A DNA stretch of 64,000 nucleotides from JAEZAA01 sp964514485 (GCA_964514485.1 CAZEWG010000005.1:38612-102611), one strand, 5' to 3'. Positions 50,130-60,234 are shown, numbered from the stretch's first letter. Program-made: numbers and translations. The notes: a model not told the origin generated them from the letters alone.

Positions 50130-51044
50130 ATGCGTCAGGTGATGCCTTCAGAGGATCAGGAGTTGGCTCTGGTGGAACGCTTTCTGGATGCGCTTTGGCT
50201 GGAAAACGGCCTGAGTGACAATACCCTGGCCTCCTACCGACGCGACTTGGCGGCCTTTGTCGCTTGGCTTGCTAAACGACAGTTGTCGCTGGTGACCCTT
50301 GAGCGTTATCAGCTTTTGGAGTACTTGGCGTTTCGGCTGAAGGAGGGATACAAACCGACCTCCACGGCACGCTTTTTGTCCTGCGCCCGCCGGTTTTATC
50401 GCTATTTGATGCGGGAGTCCCTGATTTCCGTGGACCCCACCTTGCGGGTAGATAATCCAAAACGCAGCAAGCGGCTGCCTGATACCTTGACCGAGTCAGA
50501 GGTGGAGGCGTTGCTGGCGGCGCCTGAGCTGAGCGAGGTGATTGGCCTGCGGGATCGTGCCATGCTCGAGGTTCTTTATGCCTGTGGGCTGCGGGTGTCG
50601 GAGCTGGTGAGTTTAAGGATGCATCAGATCAATCTCCGTCAGGGGGTGGTGCGAGTCGTGGGGAAGGGGGACAAGGAGCGGCTGGTTCCCTTGGGGGAAG
50701 AGGCGATGAACTGGCTGGAACGCTATGTGGCGGAGGCGCGGCCAGCCCTGGTTGAGGGCAATCAGACCGATGTCCTGTTTCCCAGTAATCGCGGACAGAT
50801 GATGACGCGCCAGACCTTCTGGCACCGGATCAAGCTCCATGCTGCCAATGCAGGTATCTATAAGCACTTGTCTCCCCATACCTTGCGTCACGCCTTTGCC
50901 ACCCACCTGTTGAACCATGGCGCGGACTTGCGGGTGGTGCAGTTGCTGCTGGGGCACAGTGATCTTTCCACCACACAAATTTACACACATGTGGCCCAGG
51001 TGCGGTTGCAGGCGGTGTATCAAGAGCATCATCCGCGCGGATAG
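50130..51044 (+). CDS. xerD: Site-specific tyrosine recombinase XerD
   Basis: A 304-residue recombinase that with XerC resolves chromosome dimers at dif. The SAM-like N-terminal domain is followed by the catalytic domain. It contains the first Arg in GLRVSELVSLR, HTLRHAFATHLL with the His-x2-Arg pair, LLGHSDLSTTQIY with the second His and the nucleophilic Tyr at its end. The position between rplS and dsbC is typical of XerD in Pseudomonas-like genomes. A second ATG four codons in is an alternative start. Confidence 0.95.
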   Translation: MRQVMPSEDQELALVERFLDALWLENGLSDNTLASYRRDLAAFVAWLAKRQLSLVTLERYQLLEYLAFRLKEGYKPTSTARFLSCARRFYRYLMRESLISVDPTLRVDNPKRSKRLPDTLTESEVEALLAAPELSEVIGLRDRAMLEVLYACGLRVSELVSLRMHQINLRQGVVRVVGKGDKERLVPLGEEAMNWLERYVAEARPALVEGNQTDVLFPSNRGQMMTRQTFWHRIKLHAANAGIYKHLSPHTLRHAFATHLLNHGADLRVVQLLLGHSDLSTTQIYTHVAQVRLQAVYQEHHPRG

Positions 51045-51138
51045 GTGGCAGATCCCGGCTGCTGTATCTGGAGTGGTGGCGACTTTTCATGTAGGTTAGA
51101 CGGCGGTTGAATATCGCTTGCTGAATGGAAGTGTACTG

Positions 51139-51870
51139 ATGAAATTACGCATCATGTTTATGGGGCTTTGCCTGTCCCTGGGCGCGGCCGCTTGTGCTGA
51201 GCCGGTTAATGAGAAAGAGGCAAAGATCCGCCAGGGGTTGGAAAGTTCGCTTCCGAACGTTGAAATCCGCTCGGTGACGCCCACTGGGGCTGGCGGACTG
51301 TATGAAGTTCGCACCAATTATCGTGAGACATTTTATGTGACCGACGACGGCAAGCACTTTTTGGTCGGTGATCTGTACCGGGTTGATCCGGCAGGGGTGA
51401 AAAACCTGACGGAAGTTACCCGCAACGGGGAGCGGGCAGAGCTCATGGCGAGCATTCCCGAGGCGGAGATGGTGGTGTTCAAACCCCGCCAGACCAAGGC
51501 GAGCATCACGGTTTTTACCGACGTGGACTGTGGTTACTGCCGTAAGCTGCATCAGGAAGTGCCTCAAATGAATGAGCTGGGAATCCAGGTAAACTATGTG
51601 GGTTATCCCCGCTCTGGCGTAGGCAGTTCCTCCCATCAGAAACTGGTGGCGGTTTGGTGTGCCGACGATCGGCAGCAGGCCATGACCGCGGCCAAGCGGG
51701 GTGAGGTGGTAAAGTCGAAGAACTGCACCAATCCCGTCGCATCTCAGTATGAGCTGGGCAATGCGCTGCAGATTTCCGGTACACCCGCAATCATTCTGGA
51801 AAGTGGTGAACTGATCCCGGGCTATGTGCCGGCTAAGGCGCTGGCGGAGCATTTGGGGTTACTGAACTGA
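51139..51870 (+). CDS. dsbC: Thiol:disulfide interchange protein DsbC
   Basis: A 243-residue periplasmic disulfide isomerase. It has a signal peptide (MKLRIMFMGLCLSLGAAACA), an N-terminal dimerisation domain and a thioredoxin-fold domain with active site CGYC at residues 131-134 and cis-proline loop SGTPAI. The ATG at 51139 follows GGAAG; an open frame 7 codons longer was rejected. It follows xerD and precedes hom as in related genomes. Confidence 0.95.
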   Translation: MKLRIMFMGLCLSLGAAACAEPVNEKEAKIRQGLESSLPNVEIRSVTPTGAGGLYEVRTNYRETFYVTDDGKHFLVGDLYRVDPAGVKNLTEVTRNGERAELMASIPEAEMVVFKPRQTKASITVFTDVDCGYCRKLHQEVPQMNELGIQVNYVGYPRSGVGSSSHQKLVAVWCADDRQQAMTAAKRGEVVKSKNCTNPVASQYELGNALQISGTPAIILESGELIPGYVPAKALAEHLGLLN

Positions 51871-51887
51871 TCACCTGATTGGGCGTG

Positions 51888-51914
51888 CTGTCAGATTGCC
51901 GATCTGGCAGTGTT
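51888..51914 (+). terminator. Probable terminator after dsbC
   Basis: CTGTCAGAT and ATCTGGCAG form a 9-bp stem with one G-U pair around TGCCG, followed by TGTT, 18 bp after dsbC. Confidence 0.5.
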
Positions 51915-52023
51915 GCCACCGGGAATTGAGCCTCGGTAATTGAGGCAAATTCGGGTTACAATAGCAGATTATTTTTTACGGCGGGGCCGTATCTAACGCA
52001 TCACAAGCAGGGGAGTCATAATC

Positions 52024-53328
52024 TTGAATCCAGTCAGAGTTGGCATATGTGGTCTTGGCACCGTGGGCGGTGGTACTTTTAATGTTCTGCAGCGTAATGC
52101 GGAACAGATTGCTGCTCGTGCAGGGCGTCCCATTGTGGTGACAATGGTGGCGGCTCGTGCGCTCAATCCTGCTTGCGACCTGGGCTCCACCCGCGTGACA
52201 ACGGATGTTTTCGAAGTGGCCGATGACCCCGAAGTTGACGTGGTGGTGGAGCTGCTGGGCGGCTACGATCTTCCCCGGGAGCTGGCCCTCAGAGCTATTG
52301 CCAACGGCAAGCATGTGGTTACCGCCAACAAGGCCATGATTGCCGTGCACGGTAACGAGATTTTCCAGGCTGCTGCCAAGCAGGGTGTGAGCGTGGGCTT
52401 TGAGGCCTCCGTGGCCGGCGGCATCCCCATTATCAAGGCACTGCGTGAAGGCTTGGCCGCCAACGAGGTGAGCTGGCTGGCCGGGATCATCAACGGCACC
52501 AGCAACTTCATTCTGACCGAAATGCGTGAGAAAGGCCGCGAGTTTGCCGACGTGCTGAAGGAAGCCCAGGCACTGGGATATGCCGAGGCGGATCCGACCT
52601 TTGACGTAGAGGGAATCGATGCGGCTCATAAGCTGACGATTCTGGCCTCTGTGGCTTTTGGTATTCCCCTGCAGTTTGACAAGGCCTTTACTGAAGGTAT
52701 CAGCAAGCTTAGCCCGCGGGATGTTTCCTATGCGGAAGAGCTGGGTTATCGAATCAAGCACCTGGGCATTGCCCGTCGTCTGGAGCAGGGCATCGAGCTG
52801 CGCGTGCATCCGACGCTGGTGCCCGAGTCCCAATTGATTGCCAAGGTGGATGGCGTGATGAACGCGGTGATGGTTGAGGGCGATGCCGTCGGTCAAACCC
52901 TGTTCTATGGCCGTGGCGCCGGCTCCGAGCCGACCGCCTCAGCGGTTGTGGCGGATATTATCGATGTGGCCCGCGCCCTGCGCGAAGGCACCTCGGTGGC
53001 GGTACCCTTCCTGGGAGTCAGCCAGGATCAATTGAACGACCACGCCGTGCTGCCGGTGGAAGAAACCACCTCCGCTTATTATCTGCGTATTCTGGCTCAG
53101 GACCGTCCCGGTGTGCTGGCCAAAGTGGCGTCTATTCTGAGTGAGCAGGGCATCAACATTGAGTCCATCATGCAAAAAGAATCCGAGGAAAGCGAAGGCC
53201 TGATTCCGATGATCCTGTTGACCCACAAGGTTCAGGAAAAACAGATGAATCAAGCCATTGCCGCTATTGAAGCGCTGGATGCTATTGTTGATCCGGTGGT
53301 ACGGATTCGGGTGGAACTGTTGCGTTAA
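52024..53328 (+). CDS. hom: Homoserine dehydrogenase
   Basis: A 434-residue NAD(P) enzyme that reduces aspartate semialdehyde to homoserine, on the way to Thr and Met. It has an N-terminal Rossmann loop GICGLGTVGGGTF, the catalytic region ANKAMIAVHG and EASVAGGIPIIKALREG, and a C-terminal ACT domain (about 350-430; DRPGVLAKVASILSEQGINI) expected to sense threonine. The start is TTG, supported by GGGGAG eight bases upstream and the family N-terminus. A possible -10 TACAAT lies at 51957-51962. It is followed by thrC. Confidence 0.96.
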   Translation: MNPVRVGICGLGTVGGGTFNVLQRNAEQIAARAGRPIVVTMVAARALNPACDLGSTRVTTDVFEVADDPEVDVVVELLGGYDLPRELALRAIANGKHVVTANKAMIAVHGNEIFQAAAKQGVSVGFEASVAGGIPIIKALREGLAANEVSWLAGIINGTSNFILTEMREKGREFADVLKEAQALGYAEADPTFDVEGIDAAHKLTILASVAFGIPLQFDKAFTEGISKLSPRDVSYAEELGYRIKHLGIARRLEQGIELRVHPTLVPESQLIAKVDGVMNAVMVEGDAVGQTLFYGRGAGSEPTASAVVADIIDVARALREGTSVAVPFLGVSQDQLNDHAVLPVEETTSAYYLRILAQDRPGVLAKVASILSEQGINIESIMQKESEESEGLIPMILLTHKVQEKQMNQAIAAIEALDAIVDPVVRIRVELLR

Positions 53329-53393
53329 GCCTGAACCGCCTTTAGAGCATAAACCAAGAACCATAGAGTCAATTTGAACAACAGGAATCTTCC

Positions 53394-54797
53394 GTGAAAT
53401 ACATCAGTACACGAGGCAAAGCGCCGGCGCTGGGTTTTGAAGATGTTTTGCTGACCGGTTTGGCGCCGGATGGCGGCTTATATGTGCCGGAAGTCCTGCC
53501 CCAATTCACCCTGGAGGAGATCGCCTCCTGGCGGGGTCTGTCCTATGCGGAGTTGGGCTGCAAGGTTATGTATCCGTTTGTGGAAGGGGCCATCCCGGAA
53601 GCGGACTTCCGCGAGATGGTTCATGAAACCTATGCGGTTTTTGCTCACAAGGCGGTGGCGCCCCTGGCCCAGCTGGACAGCAATGAGTGGGTGATGGAGC
53701 TGTTCCACGGCCCCACACTAGCGTTCAAGGATTTCGCCCTGCAGCTGCTGGGCCGTCTGCTGGACTATGTGCTGGAGCGGCGCGGCAAGCATGTGACCAT
53801 TCTCGGCGCCACCTCCGGGGATACCGGCTCGGCGGCCATTGAAGGCTGCCGCCGCTGCAAAAACGTCGACATCTTTATCCTGCACCCCCACCAGCGGGTT
53901 TCCGAGGTTCAGCGTCGCCAGATGACCACCATTATTGGCGACAATATCCATAACCTGGCGGTTGAAGGTAACTTTGACGACTGTCAGCGCATGGTGAAAG
54001 AAAGCTTCGGCGATCAGTCCTTCCTGGAAGGGAAGTCCCAGCTGGTGGCGGTGAACTCCATTAACTGGGCGCGCATCATGGCCCAGATCGTCTATTACTT
54101 CCATGCCTCCCTGGCAGTGGGCGGCCCCTTCCGCAGCGTGGCGTTCTCGGTGCCGACCGGAAACTTCGGCGATATTTTCGCGGGCTATCTGGCGCGGAAA
54201 ATGGGTCTGCCGATCAGTCAGCTGGTGATCGCGACCAACCGCAACGATATCCTGCACCGGTTTATGAGTCAGAACCTGTACCGCAAGGAAGAACTGCACC
54301 ATACCCTGTCACCCAGCATGGATATCATGATCTCCAGCAACTTCGAACGTCTGTTGTTCGATCTGCACGGTCGGGATGGGGCTGCGATCAGTGATCTGAT
54401 GAACCGCTTCAACCAGGGGCCGGTCAGTATCGACCCGGCCCGCTTGGCGGAGGCCCGCAAGCTGTTCGACAGTTATGCGGTGGATGATGAGCTGACCTGT
54501 GCCACCATCCGTCAGGTCTTTGAGGAGACCGAAGAGGTTCTGGACCCCCATACCGCCATTGGCGTCAAGGCGGCCCGGGAGTGTCGTCGCGATCCCAGCA
54601 TCCCGATGATCACCCTGGCGACGGCCCATCCGGTGAAATTCCCCGAGGCGGTCGAAAAGTCCGGCATTGGGGTGCAGCCTGAGCTGCCGCCTCATCTGGC
54701 GGACCTGTTTGAGCGCCAGGAGGCGTATCAGGTGGTCGCCAATGATCTGGGTGCGATCCACGCCGCCGTGCGTAGCCGGGGCATTCAGAGCCGCTAA
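53394..54797 (+). CDS. thrC: Threonine synthase
   Basis: A 467-residue PLP enzyme converting O-phosphohomoserine to threonine. The PLP lysine is in GPTLAFKDFALQ, with ATSGDTGSAAIEG for phosphate binding. It is the longer E. coli/yeast-type enzyme. The start is GTG with AGGA upstream and follows hom by 65 bp, so the two probably form an operon. It ends at a strong terminator. Confidence 0.97.
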   Translation: MKYISTRGKAPALGFEDVLLTGLAPDGGLYVPEVLPQFTLEEIASWRGLSYAELGCKVMYPFVEGAIPEADFREMVHETYAVFAHKAVAPLAQLDSNEWVMELFHGPTLAFKDFALQLLGRLLDYVLERRGKHVTILGATSGDTGSAAIEGCRRCKNVDIFILHPHQRVSEVQRRQMTTIIGDNIHNLAVEGNFDDCQRMVKESFGDQSFLEGKSQLVAVNSINWARIMAQIVYYFHASLAVGGPFRSVAFSVPTGNFGDIFAGYLARKMGLPISQLVIATNRNDILHRFMSQNLYRKEELHHTLSPSMDIMISSNFERLLFDLHGRDGAAISDLMNRFNQGPVSIDPARLAEARKLFDSYAVDDELTCATIRQVFEETEEVLDPHTAIGVKAARECRRDPSIPMITLATAHPVKFPEAVEKSGIGVQPELPPHLADLFERQEAYQVVANDLGAIHAAVRSRGIQSR

Positions 54798-54809
54798 TTG
54801 ACCCTTCCC

Positions 54810-54841
54810 GCCCGGAGAGAAATCTCTCCGGGCTCTTGTTC
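54810..54841 (+). terminator. Rho-independent terminator after thrC
   Basis: GCCCGGAGAGA and TCTCTCCGGGC are separated by AA and followed by TCTTGTT, 12 bp after the thrC stop. Confidence 0.85.
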
Positions 54842-54872
54842 TGCAAGCTGACGGAGCCTGGCTGAACGCTGT

Positions 54873-56603
54873 ATGAAAAAGGCTATCGTTCGACGTCCCC
54901 TCCCACAGACAGATCCCCTGGACTCTACCGATCTGCCGGACATTCTGCGTCGAATTTTTCGTGCCCGTGGGATTACCCGCGAAGAATTGATTGACCATTC
55001 CCTGAAACGGCTGCAATCCGTGGATCAGCTCCATCAGGTGGACCTGGCGGCCCGCTATCTGGCGGATGCGGTGATGGAAGGCCAGCGCATTCTGATCGTG
55101 GGCGACTTCGATGCCGATGGCGCCACCAGTACCGCCGTGGGCATTCTGGGGCTGCAGGCCATGGGCGCGGCCCAGGTGGACTATCTGGTGCCCAACCGGT
55201 TTGACTACGGGTATGGCCTGTCGCCGGAAATTGTCGAAGTTGCCAAGGGGATGGCCCCCGATGTGCTGGTGACTGTGGATAACGGCATTTCCAGCGTGGA
55301 AGGGGTAGCGGCTGCCCGCCAAGCGGGGATGCGGGTGATTGTCACCGACCATCACCTGCCGGGCGCGGAAATTCCCGAGGCCGACGCCATCGTGAACCCC
55401 AATGCGCCGGGCTGCGTCTTTCCCAGTAAAAACCTGGCCGGGGTGGGGGTGATCTTTTATGTGCTCACCGCCGTGCGCCGGGAGCTCCGCGCCCGCAACT
55501 GGTTTGCCATGCGCCGGATTGCCGAGCCCAACCTGGCGGATTTTCTGGATATTGTGGCTTTGGGCACCGTCGCTGATGTGGTGCCGCTGGATCACAACAA
55601 CCGGATTCTGGTGCAGCAAGGGTTGATGCGTATTCGCGCCGGGCGGACGCGCCCGGGTATCCAGGCGTTGATTGATGTGTCCAATCGTCGCCGTCAGAGT
55701 TTGGTGGCGGCGGACCTGGGATTTGCCATCGCCCCTCGGCTGAACGCCGCCGGGCGGCTGGAAGATATGTCGATTGGTATTGAGTGCCTGCTCACCGATA
55801 GCCCTCACTTGGCCCGTGACCTGGCCTTGCAATTGGATGAATTCAACCAGTCCCGCAAGCTGATCGAATCGGAAATGCAGGAGCAGGCCATGCTGGCCCT
55901 GAACTCCCTGCACTTGCGTGACGGTGGCGATCTGCCTTGGGGAATCTGTCTGTTTGATGAGAACTGGCACCAGGGCGTGATCGGTATTTTGGCGTCCCGG
56001 ATCAAAGAGCGGCTGCATCGGCCGGTGATTACCTTCGCGCCCAGTGATGAGCAGCTGATCAAAGGCTCCGCGCGTTCCATTCCGGGCCTTCACATGCGCG
56101 ATGCCCTGGACATGGTGGCCAAGCGCTATCCCGGAGTGTTGGTGAAATTTGGCGGACATGCCATGGCCGCCGGCATGACCGTGGCACGGGAGCGTTTCAC
56201 GGAATTTGCCCGTGCCTTTGATGAGACGGTCCGAACACTGCTTAATGAGGAGGACCTCAACGCCAGTATTGTGACCGACGGGCCGCTGCGGGCAGAGGAG
56301 TTCAACCTGGAGACGGCACAGCTGATTCGGGAGGCGGCACCTTGGGGGCAGCACTTCCCGGAGCCCTTGTTTGATGGCGAGTTTGAGCTGATTGAGCAGC
56401 GCCTGGTGGGCAGCCGGCATTTGAAGATGGTGCTGCGAGAGCCCGGCTCGGGCCAGTATCTGGATGGGATCGCCTTTAACGTGGATACCCGCCAGTGGCC
56501 CCGGGAAACCCGTCGGGTACGCCTGGCGTATAAGTTGGATATCAATCTCTACCGGGGCAGGCAGAGTTTGCAGCTGTTGGTGGATTATCTGGAAGCCTGT
56601 TAG
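54873..56603 (+). CDS. recJ: Single-stranded-DNA-specific exonuclease RecJ
   Basis: A 576-residue 5'-3' exonuclease of the DHH superfamily acting in recombination and mismatch repair. Motif I is VGDFDADGATST, the DHH motif is VTDHHLPGAE, and the DHHA1 domain contains KFGGHAMAAGMTV. A C-terminal OB-like domain completes it. The length matches E. coli RecJ. The ribosome site is weak. A very long open frame lies on the opposite strand but is a GC-bias shadow. Confidence 0.96.
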   Translation: MKKAIVRRPLPQTDPLDSTDLPDILRRIFRARGITREELIDHSLKRLQSVDQLHQVDLAARYLADAVMEGQRILIVGDFDADGATSTAVGILGLQAMGAAQVDYLVPNRFDYGYGLSPEIVEVAKGMAPDVLVTVDNGISSVEGVAAARQAGMRVIVTDHHLPGAEIPEADAIVNPNAPGCVFPSKNLAGVGVIFYVLTAVRRELRARNWFAMRRIAEPNLADFLDIVALGTVADVVPLDHNNRILVQQGLMRIRAGRTRPGIQALIDVSNRRRQSLVAADLGFAIAPRLNAAGRLEDMSIGIECLLTDSPHLARDLALQLDEFNQSRKLIESEMQEQAMLALNSLHLRDGGDLPWGICLFDENWHQGVIGILASRIKERLHRPVITFAPSDEQLIKGSARSIPGLHMRDALDMVAKRYPGVLVKFGGHAMAAGMTVARERFTEFARAFDETVRTLLNEEDLNASIVTDGPLRAEEFNLETAQLIREAAPWGQHFPEPLFDGEFELIEQRLVGSRHLKMVLREPGSGQYLDGIAFNVDTRQWPRETRRVRLAYKLDINLYRGRQSLQLLVDYLEAC

Positions 56604-56782
56604 GCCACGGAGTTTCTGCTGGAGGGCGAAGGCCGGGCGCACAGGACAGGCTCATCGTTGGAAAAACAGTCCGGCGCCTGGCGAGATGCGAGGCTGGGGC
56701 ATGTATTCCCAAGCCTTGATCAGGTAAAATACTGCCCCTTTCTTATGCCATTCACCATGATTTTTATCGGGGTATTCGTCTC

Positions 56783-57881
56783 ATGCTCGAAGTGAATCCA
56801 ATCGTTCAAGCCATCAAGGACATGCAGGCTCGGACCAATGTCCTTAGGGGGTATCTTTGACTTCGATACCCGAAAAGAGCGTCTGATCGAGGTCGAACGG
56901 GAACTGGAAGACCCGAAGGTTTGGGATAAACCGGAGCGGGCACAGGAGTTGGGGCGTGAGCGGGTTTCCCTGGCGGGCATTGTGACCACCATTGAGAACC
57001 TCGATAAAGGGCTGGCCGATGCCCGTGAACTACTGGATATGGCCGTTGAAGAGCAGGACGCGGATACCGTGGAGGCGGTTCGTGAGGAGCTGGATCGACT
57101 GGATCGCGAGCTGCAGGATCTGGAGTTTCGCCGCATGTTCTCCGGCGAAATGGATGCCAACAATGCCTATTTGGATATCCAGGCCGGCTCCGGTGGCACC
57201 GAAGCCCAGGACTGGGCCAACATGCTGCTGCGGATGTATCTACGCTGGGGCGAGCGGCGCGGCTTCAAGTGCGAATTGATGGAAGTCTCCGAAGGGGATG
57301 TGGCGGGTATTAAGAGCGCCACCATTCACATCCAGGGCGAATATGCCTATGGCTGGTTGCGGACGGAGACCGGCATTCACCGGCTGGTGCGCAAATCGCC
57401 GTTCGATTCCGGCAATCGCCGCCACACGTCGTTTACCTCCGTGTTTGTCTCGCCCGAGGTGGACGACAATATTGATATTGATATCAATCCTGCCGACTTG
57501 CGCATCGATGTGTATCGGGCCTCCGGCGCCGGTGGTCAGCACGTGAACCGGACCGAATCCGCGGTGCGGATTACCCACGTGCCGACCGGTGTCGTGGTAC
57601 AGTGCCAGAGCGACCGCTCCCAGCACAAGAACAAGGATGCGGCGATGAAGCAGTTGCGCGCCAAACTGTATGAGCTGGAACTGCAAAAACGCAGCTCCGC
57701 GGCCCAGGCTCTGGAAGACTCCAAATCCGATATCGGATGGGGCCATCAGATCCGTTCCTATGTGCTGGATCAGTCCCGGATCAAGGACCTGCGCACAGGC
57801 GTGGAAGAATCCAACTGTGGCGCCGTGCTGGACGGCGATATTGACGATTTCATTGAAGCGAGCCTGAAGCAGGGGCTTTAA
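56783..57881 (+). CDS. prfB: Peptide chain release factor 2 with programmed +1 frameshift
   Basis: RF2 reads UGA and UAA. The gene is in two frames: 25 codons from ATG 56783 to CTT, then an in-frame TGA at 56858-56860, after which reading shifts +1 to GAC and continues to 57881, giving 365 residues, the E. coli length. The site is CTT-AGG-GGG-TAT-CTT-TGA-C, with the AGGGGG Shine-Dalgarno-like stimulator three bases upstream of the slippery CTT. RF2 specificity tripeptide SPF is in RKSPFDSGNRRH and catalytic GGQ in SGAGGQHVNRTES. The frameshift autoregulates RF2 level. lysS follows by 45 bp. Confidence 0.98.
56847..56861 (+). promoter_or_regulatory. prfB programmed +1 frameshift site
   Basis: The heptamer region AGGGGG-TAT-CTT-TGA-C is essentially identical to the E. 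coli prfB site, with TGA as codon 26. Slow termination at UGA when RF2 is scarce lets the ribosome slip from CTT to TTT and complete RF2. Confidence 0.96.
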
Positions 57882-57926
57882 GCCACCTTGCGCCACGACG
57901 TTTCACTAGCTTAACGAGGTATAGCG

Positions 57927-59420
57927 GTGTCAGAAAACCAAGATCTTCAGCCCCAGGACGAGAATAAGTTGATCGCGGAGCGGCGTAACAAGCTCAAATC
58001 GTTGCGCGAGCAGGGCAATGCCTTCCCGAACGATTTCCGTCGTGATACCTACTGCGCTGACTTGCAGGCCCGTTACAGTGACAAGAGCAAGGAAGAGCTG
58101 GAAGCCCTGGGGGTGCGCGTGAGCGTGGCCGGTCGGGTCATGTTGAATCGGGGCGCCTTCATTGTGATTCAGGACATGAGCGGCCGGATCCAGCTGTATG
58201 TCAACCGCAAGGCCCTGACACCGGAGCAGCTGGAGTCCGTCAAAGGCTGGGATCTGGGTGATATCGTGGGCACCGAGGGCGTGCTGCATAAATCGGGAAA
58301 GGGTGATCTCTATGTGGATATGGAATCTCCCCGCCTGCTGACCAAGGCCTTGCGTCCACTGCCGGATAAGTTTAAAGGCCTGTCCGACACGGAAATGAAA
58401 TACCGTCGGCGCTATGTGGACCTGATCGTTAACGAAGAAACCCGTAATACCTTCCGGATTCGGGCCAAACTGGTGGAAGGCATCCGCCGTTACCTGAGCG
58501 AGCGGGATTTTATCGAAGCCGAAACCCCCATGCTGCAGGTGATTCCCGGTGGCGCCACGGCCCGTCCTTTCGTGACCTATCACAACGCCCTGGATATCGA
58601 GATGTACCTGCGGATTGCGCCGGAGCTTTATCTCAAACGGCTGGTGGTGGGTGGTTTCGAGCGGGTCTTCGAAATCAACCGTAACTTCCGTAACGAAGGG
58701 TTGTCGACCCGTCACAACCCTGAGTTCACCATGCTGGAGTTCTACCAGGCCTATGCCAACTATCAGGATCTGATGGACCTGACGGAAGACATGCTGCGGA
58801 CCTTGGCCCAGAACATCCTGGGACGTACGGAAGTCCAGTACCAGGGCGAAACTTACGACTTCGGCAAGCCCTTTGCCCGGATGACGGTGTTTGATTCCAT
58901 CCTGCACTTCAACCCGGAGATTAGCGCCGATCAGTTGAACAATCTGGAAGGTGCCCGCAAGGTGGCCGAAAGCCTCAAAATTCCTCTAAAAGATACTTGG
59001 GGCCTGGGCAAGGTTCAGATCGAAATTTTCGAGAAGACGGTGGAGCACCGCCTGCGTCAGCCCACCTTTATCACCGCCTACCCCACGGAAGTGTCGCCCC
59101 TGGCGCGCCTCAACGATAACGACCCCTTTGTCACCGATCGCTTTGAGTTTTTCGTGGGCGGGCGTGAGATCGCCAACGGCTTCTCCGAGTTGAATGATCC
59201 GGAAGACCAGGCGGAACGTTTCCGTAAACAGGTGGCGGAGAAGGAAGCCGGCGACGACGAGGCGATGCACTTCGATGAAGACTATATCATCGCCCTGGAG
59301 CACGGCATGCCGCCCACGGCGGGTGAAGGGATCGGGATTGACCGTTTGGTCATGCTGTTTACCGATGCCCCCTCGATCCGGGACGTGATTCTGTTTCCAC
59401 ACATGAGACCTCAGGCCTAA
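57927..59420 (+). CDS. lysS: Lysyl-tRNA synthetase (class II)
   Basis: A 497-residue class II enzyme charging tRNA-Lys. The N-terminal OB anticodon-binding domain is followed by the catalytic core with motif 1 (RDFIEAETPML), motif 2 (FRNEGLSTRHNPEFTMLEF) and motif 3 (GIGIDRLVMLF). The GTG start is preceded by GAGG at normal distance. The prfB-lysS order is conserved as in E. coli. Confidence 0.98.
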   Translation: MSENQDLQPQDENKLIAERRNKLKSLREQGNAFPNDFRRDTYCADLQARYSDKSKEELEALGVRVSVAGRVMLNRGAFIVIQDMSGRIQLYVNRKALTPEQLESVKGWDLGDIVGTEGVLHKSGKGDLYVDMESPRLLTKALRPLPDKFKGLSDTEMKYRRRYVDLIVNEETRNTFRIRAKLVEGIRRYLSERDFIEAETPMLQVIPGGATARPFVTYHNALDIEMYLRIAPELYLKRLVVGGFERVFEINRNFRNEGLSTRHNPEFTMLEFYQAYANYQDLMDLTEDMLRTLAQNILGRTEVQYQGETYDFGKPFARMTVFDSILHFNPEISADQLNNLEGARKVAESLKIPLKDTWGLGKVQIEIFEKTVEHRLRQPTFITAYPTEVSPLARLNDNDPFVTDRFEFFVGGREIANGFSELNDPEDQAERFRKQVAEKEAGDDEAMHFDEDYIIALEHGMPPTAGEGIGIDRLVMLFTDAPSIRDVILFPHMRPQA

Positions 59421-59444
59421 CCGGCGGGATCAGGGAGAAGGGCA

Positions 59445-60182
59445 ATGACGGCGGCTGCGCAACATTTGCTGGAGGCGATCGATCCGAAGGTCGATTGGCA
59501 TAAGCTGGTGTCGGCAGAGTTTGACAAGCCGTACATGGCAAAGCTGGCGGAGTTTCTGGCGCAAGAGGATGCCGCCGGCAAGGTGATCTTCCCGCAATGG
59601 GAGAACTGCTTCAACGCCTTGAATACCACGGCGTTCAAGGACGTTGAAGTGGTGATTATTGGCCAGGACCCGTACCACGGGCCGGGCCAGGCCCATGGTT
59701 TGTGCTTCTCGGTGCTGCCGGATGTGAAGCCGCCGCCTTCCCTGGTCAACATTTTCAAGGAGATTGCCAGTGATCTGGGGCTCCCCGTTCCGGATCACGG
59801 CTGCCTGACCCATTGGGCCCAACAGGGCGTGTTGTTGCTCAACAGCGTGCTGACCGTGGAGCAGGGACGGGCCGGTTCCCATCAAGGCAAGGGGTGGGAG
59901 ACCTTTACCGACCAGGTTATCGGTCTGCTCAATCGGAGTAAGGAGAATCTGGTGTTTCTGCTCTGGGGCAGCTACGCCATCAAGAAAGGGGCACTGATCG
60001 ACCGTCACCGTCACTTGGTGCTGGAGTCGGTGCATCCATCACCCTTGTCGGCCCATCGCGGGTTCTTTGGTTGCCGGCATTTTTCTCAGGCCAATGCCTA
60101 TCTCAAGCAGCACGGTAAGCAGCCGATTGATTGGGGGCTGCCGCCCCGGCAGCAGGTCAAGGCAGAGTTGGGATTAGCCTAA
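59445..60182 (+). CDS. ung: Uracil-DNA glycosylase (family 1)
   Basis: A 245-residue enzyme removing uracil from DNA. The water-activating motif is GQDPYHGPGQAHG, the DNA-intercalating motif is HPSPLSAHRGFFGC, and LLNSVLTVEQG is the third block. GGAGAAGGG precedes the ATG. It follows lysS by 24 bp and ends in a palindromic terminator. Confidence 0.97.
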   Translation: MTAAAQHLLEAIDPKVDWHKLVSAEFDKPYMAKLAEFLAQEDAAGKVIFPQWENCFNALNTTAFKDVEVVIIGQDPYHGPGQAHGLCFSVLPDVKPPPSLVNIFKEIASDLGLPVPDHGCLTHWAQQGVLLLNSVLTVEQGRAGSHQGKGWETFTDQVIGLLNRSKENLVFLLWGSYAIKKGALIDRHRHLVLESVHPSPLSAHRGFFGCRHFSQANAYLKQHGKQPIDWGLPPRQQVKAELGLA

Positions 60183-60195
60183 AGGGCAGGGATCA

Positions 60196-60221
60196 AAACG
60201 GGATGGCTAGCCATCCCGTTT
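60196..60221. terminator. Palindromic terminator between ung and the HDOD gene
   Basis: AAACGGGATGGCT and AGCCATCCCGTTT are perfect 13-base arms, short on T but AT-flanked on both sides, between convergent genes. Confidence 0.8.
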
Positions 60222-60234
60222 GTCGTTGAGGGGG

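Noticed and set aside
54309..56642. 777-codon open frame on the minus strand
   Set aside because: It lies antisense to recJ and the end of thrC, which have full catalytic motifs. Its composition is that of a GC-bias shadow, and it has no recognisable domain.
56783..56860. prfB read as a broken gene because of the in-frame TGA
   Set aside because: The TGA is part of the well-known programmed +1 frameshift signal.
57930..58907. 325-codon minus-strand frame
   Set aside because: Antisense shadow of lysS, no ribosome site or recognisable domain.
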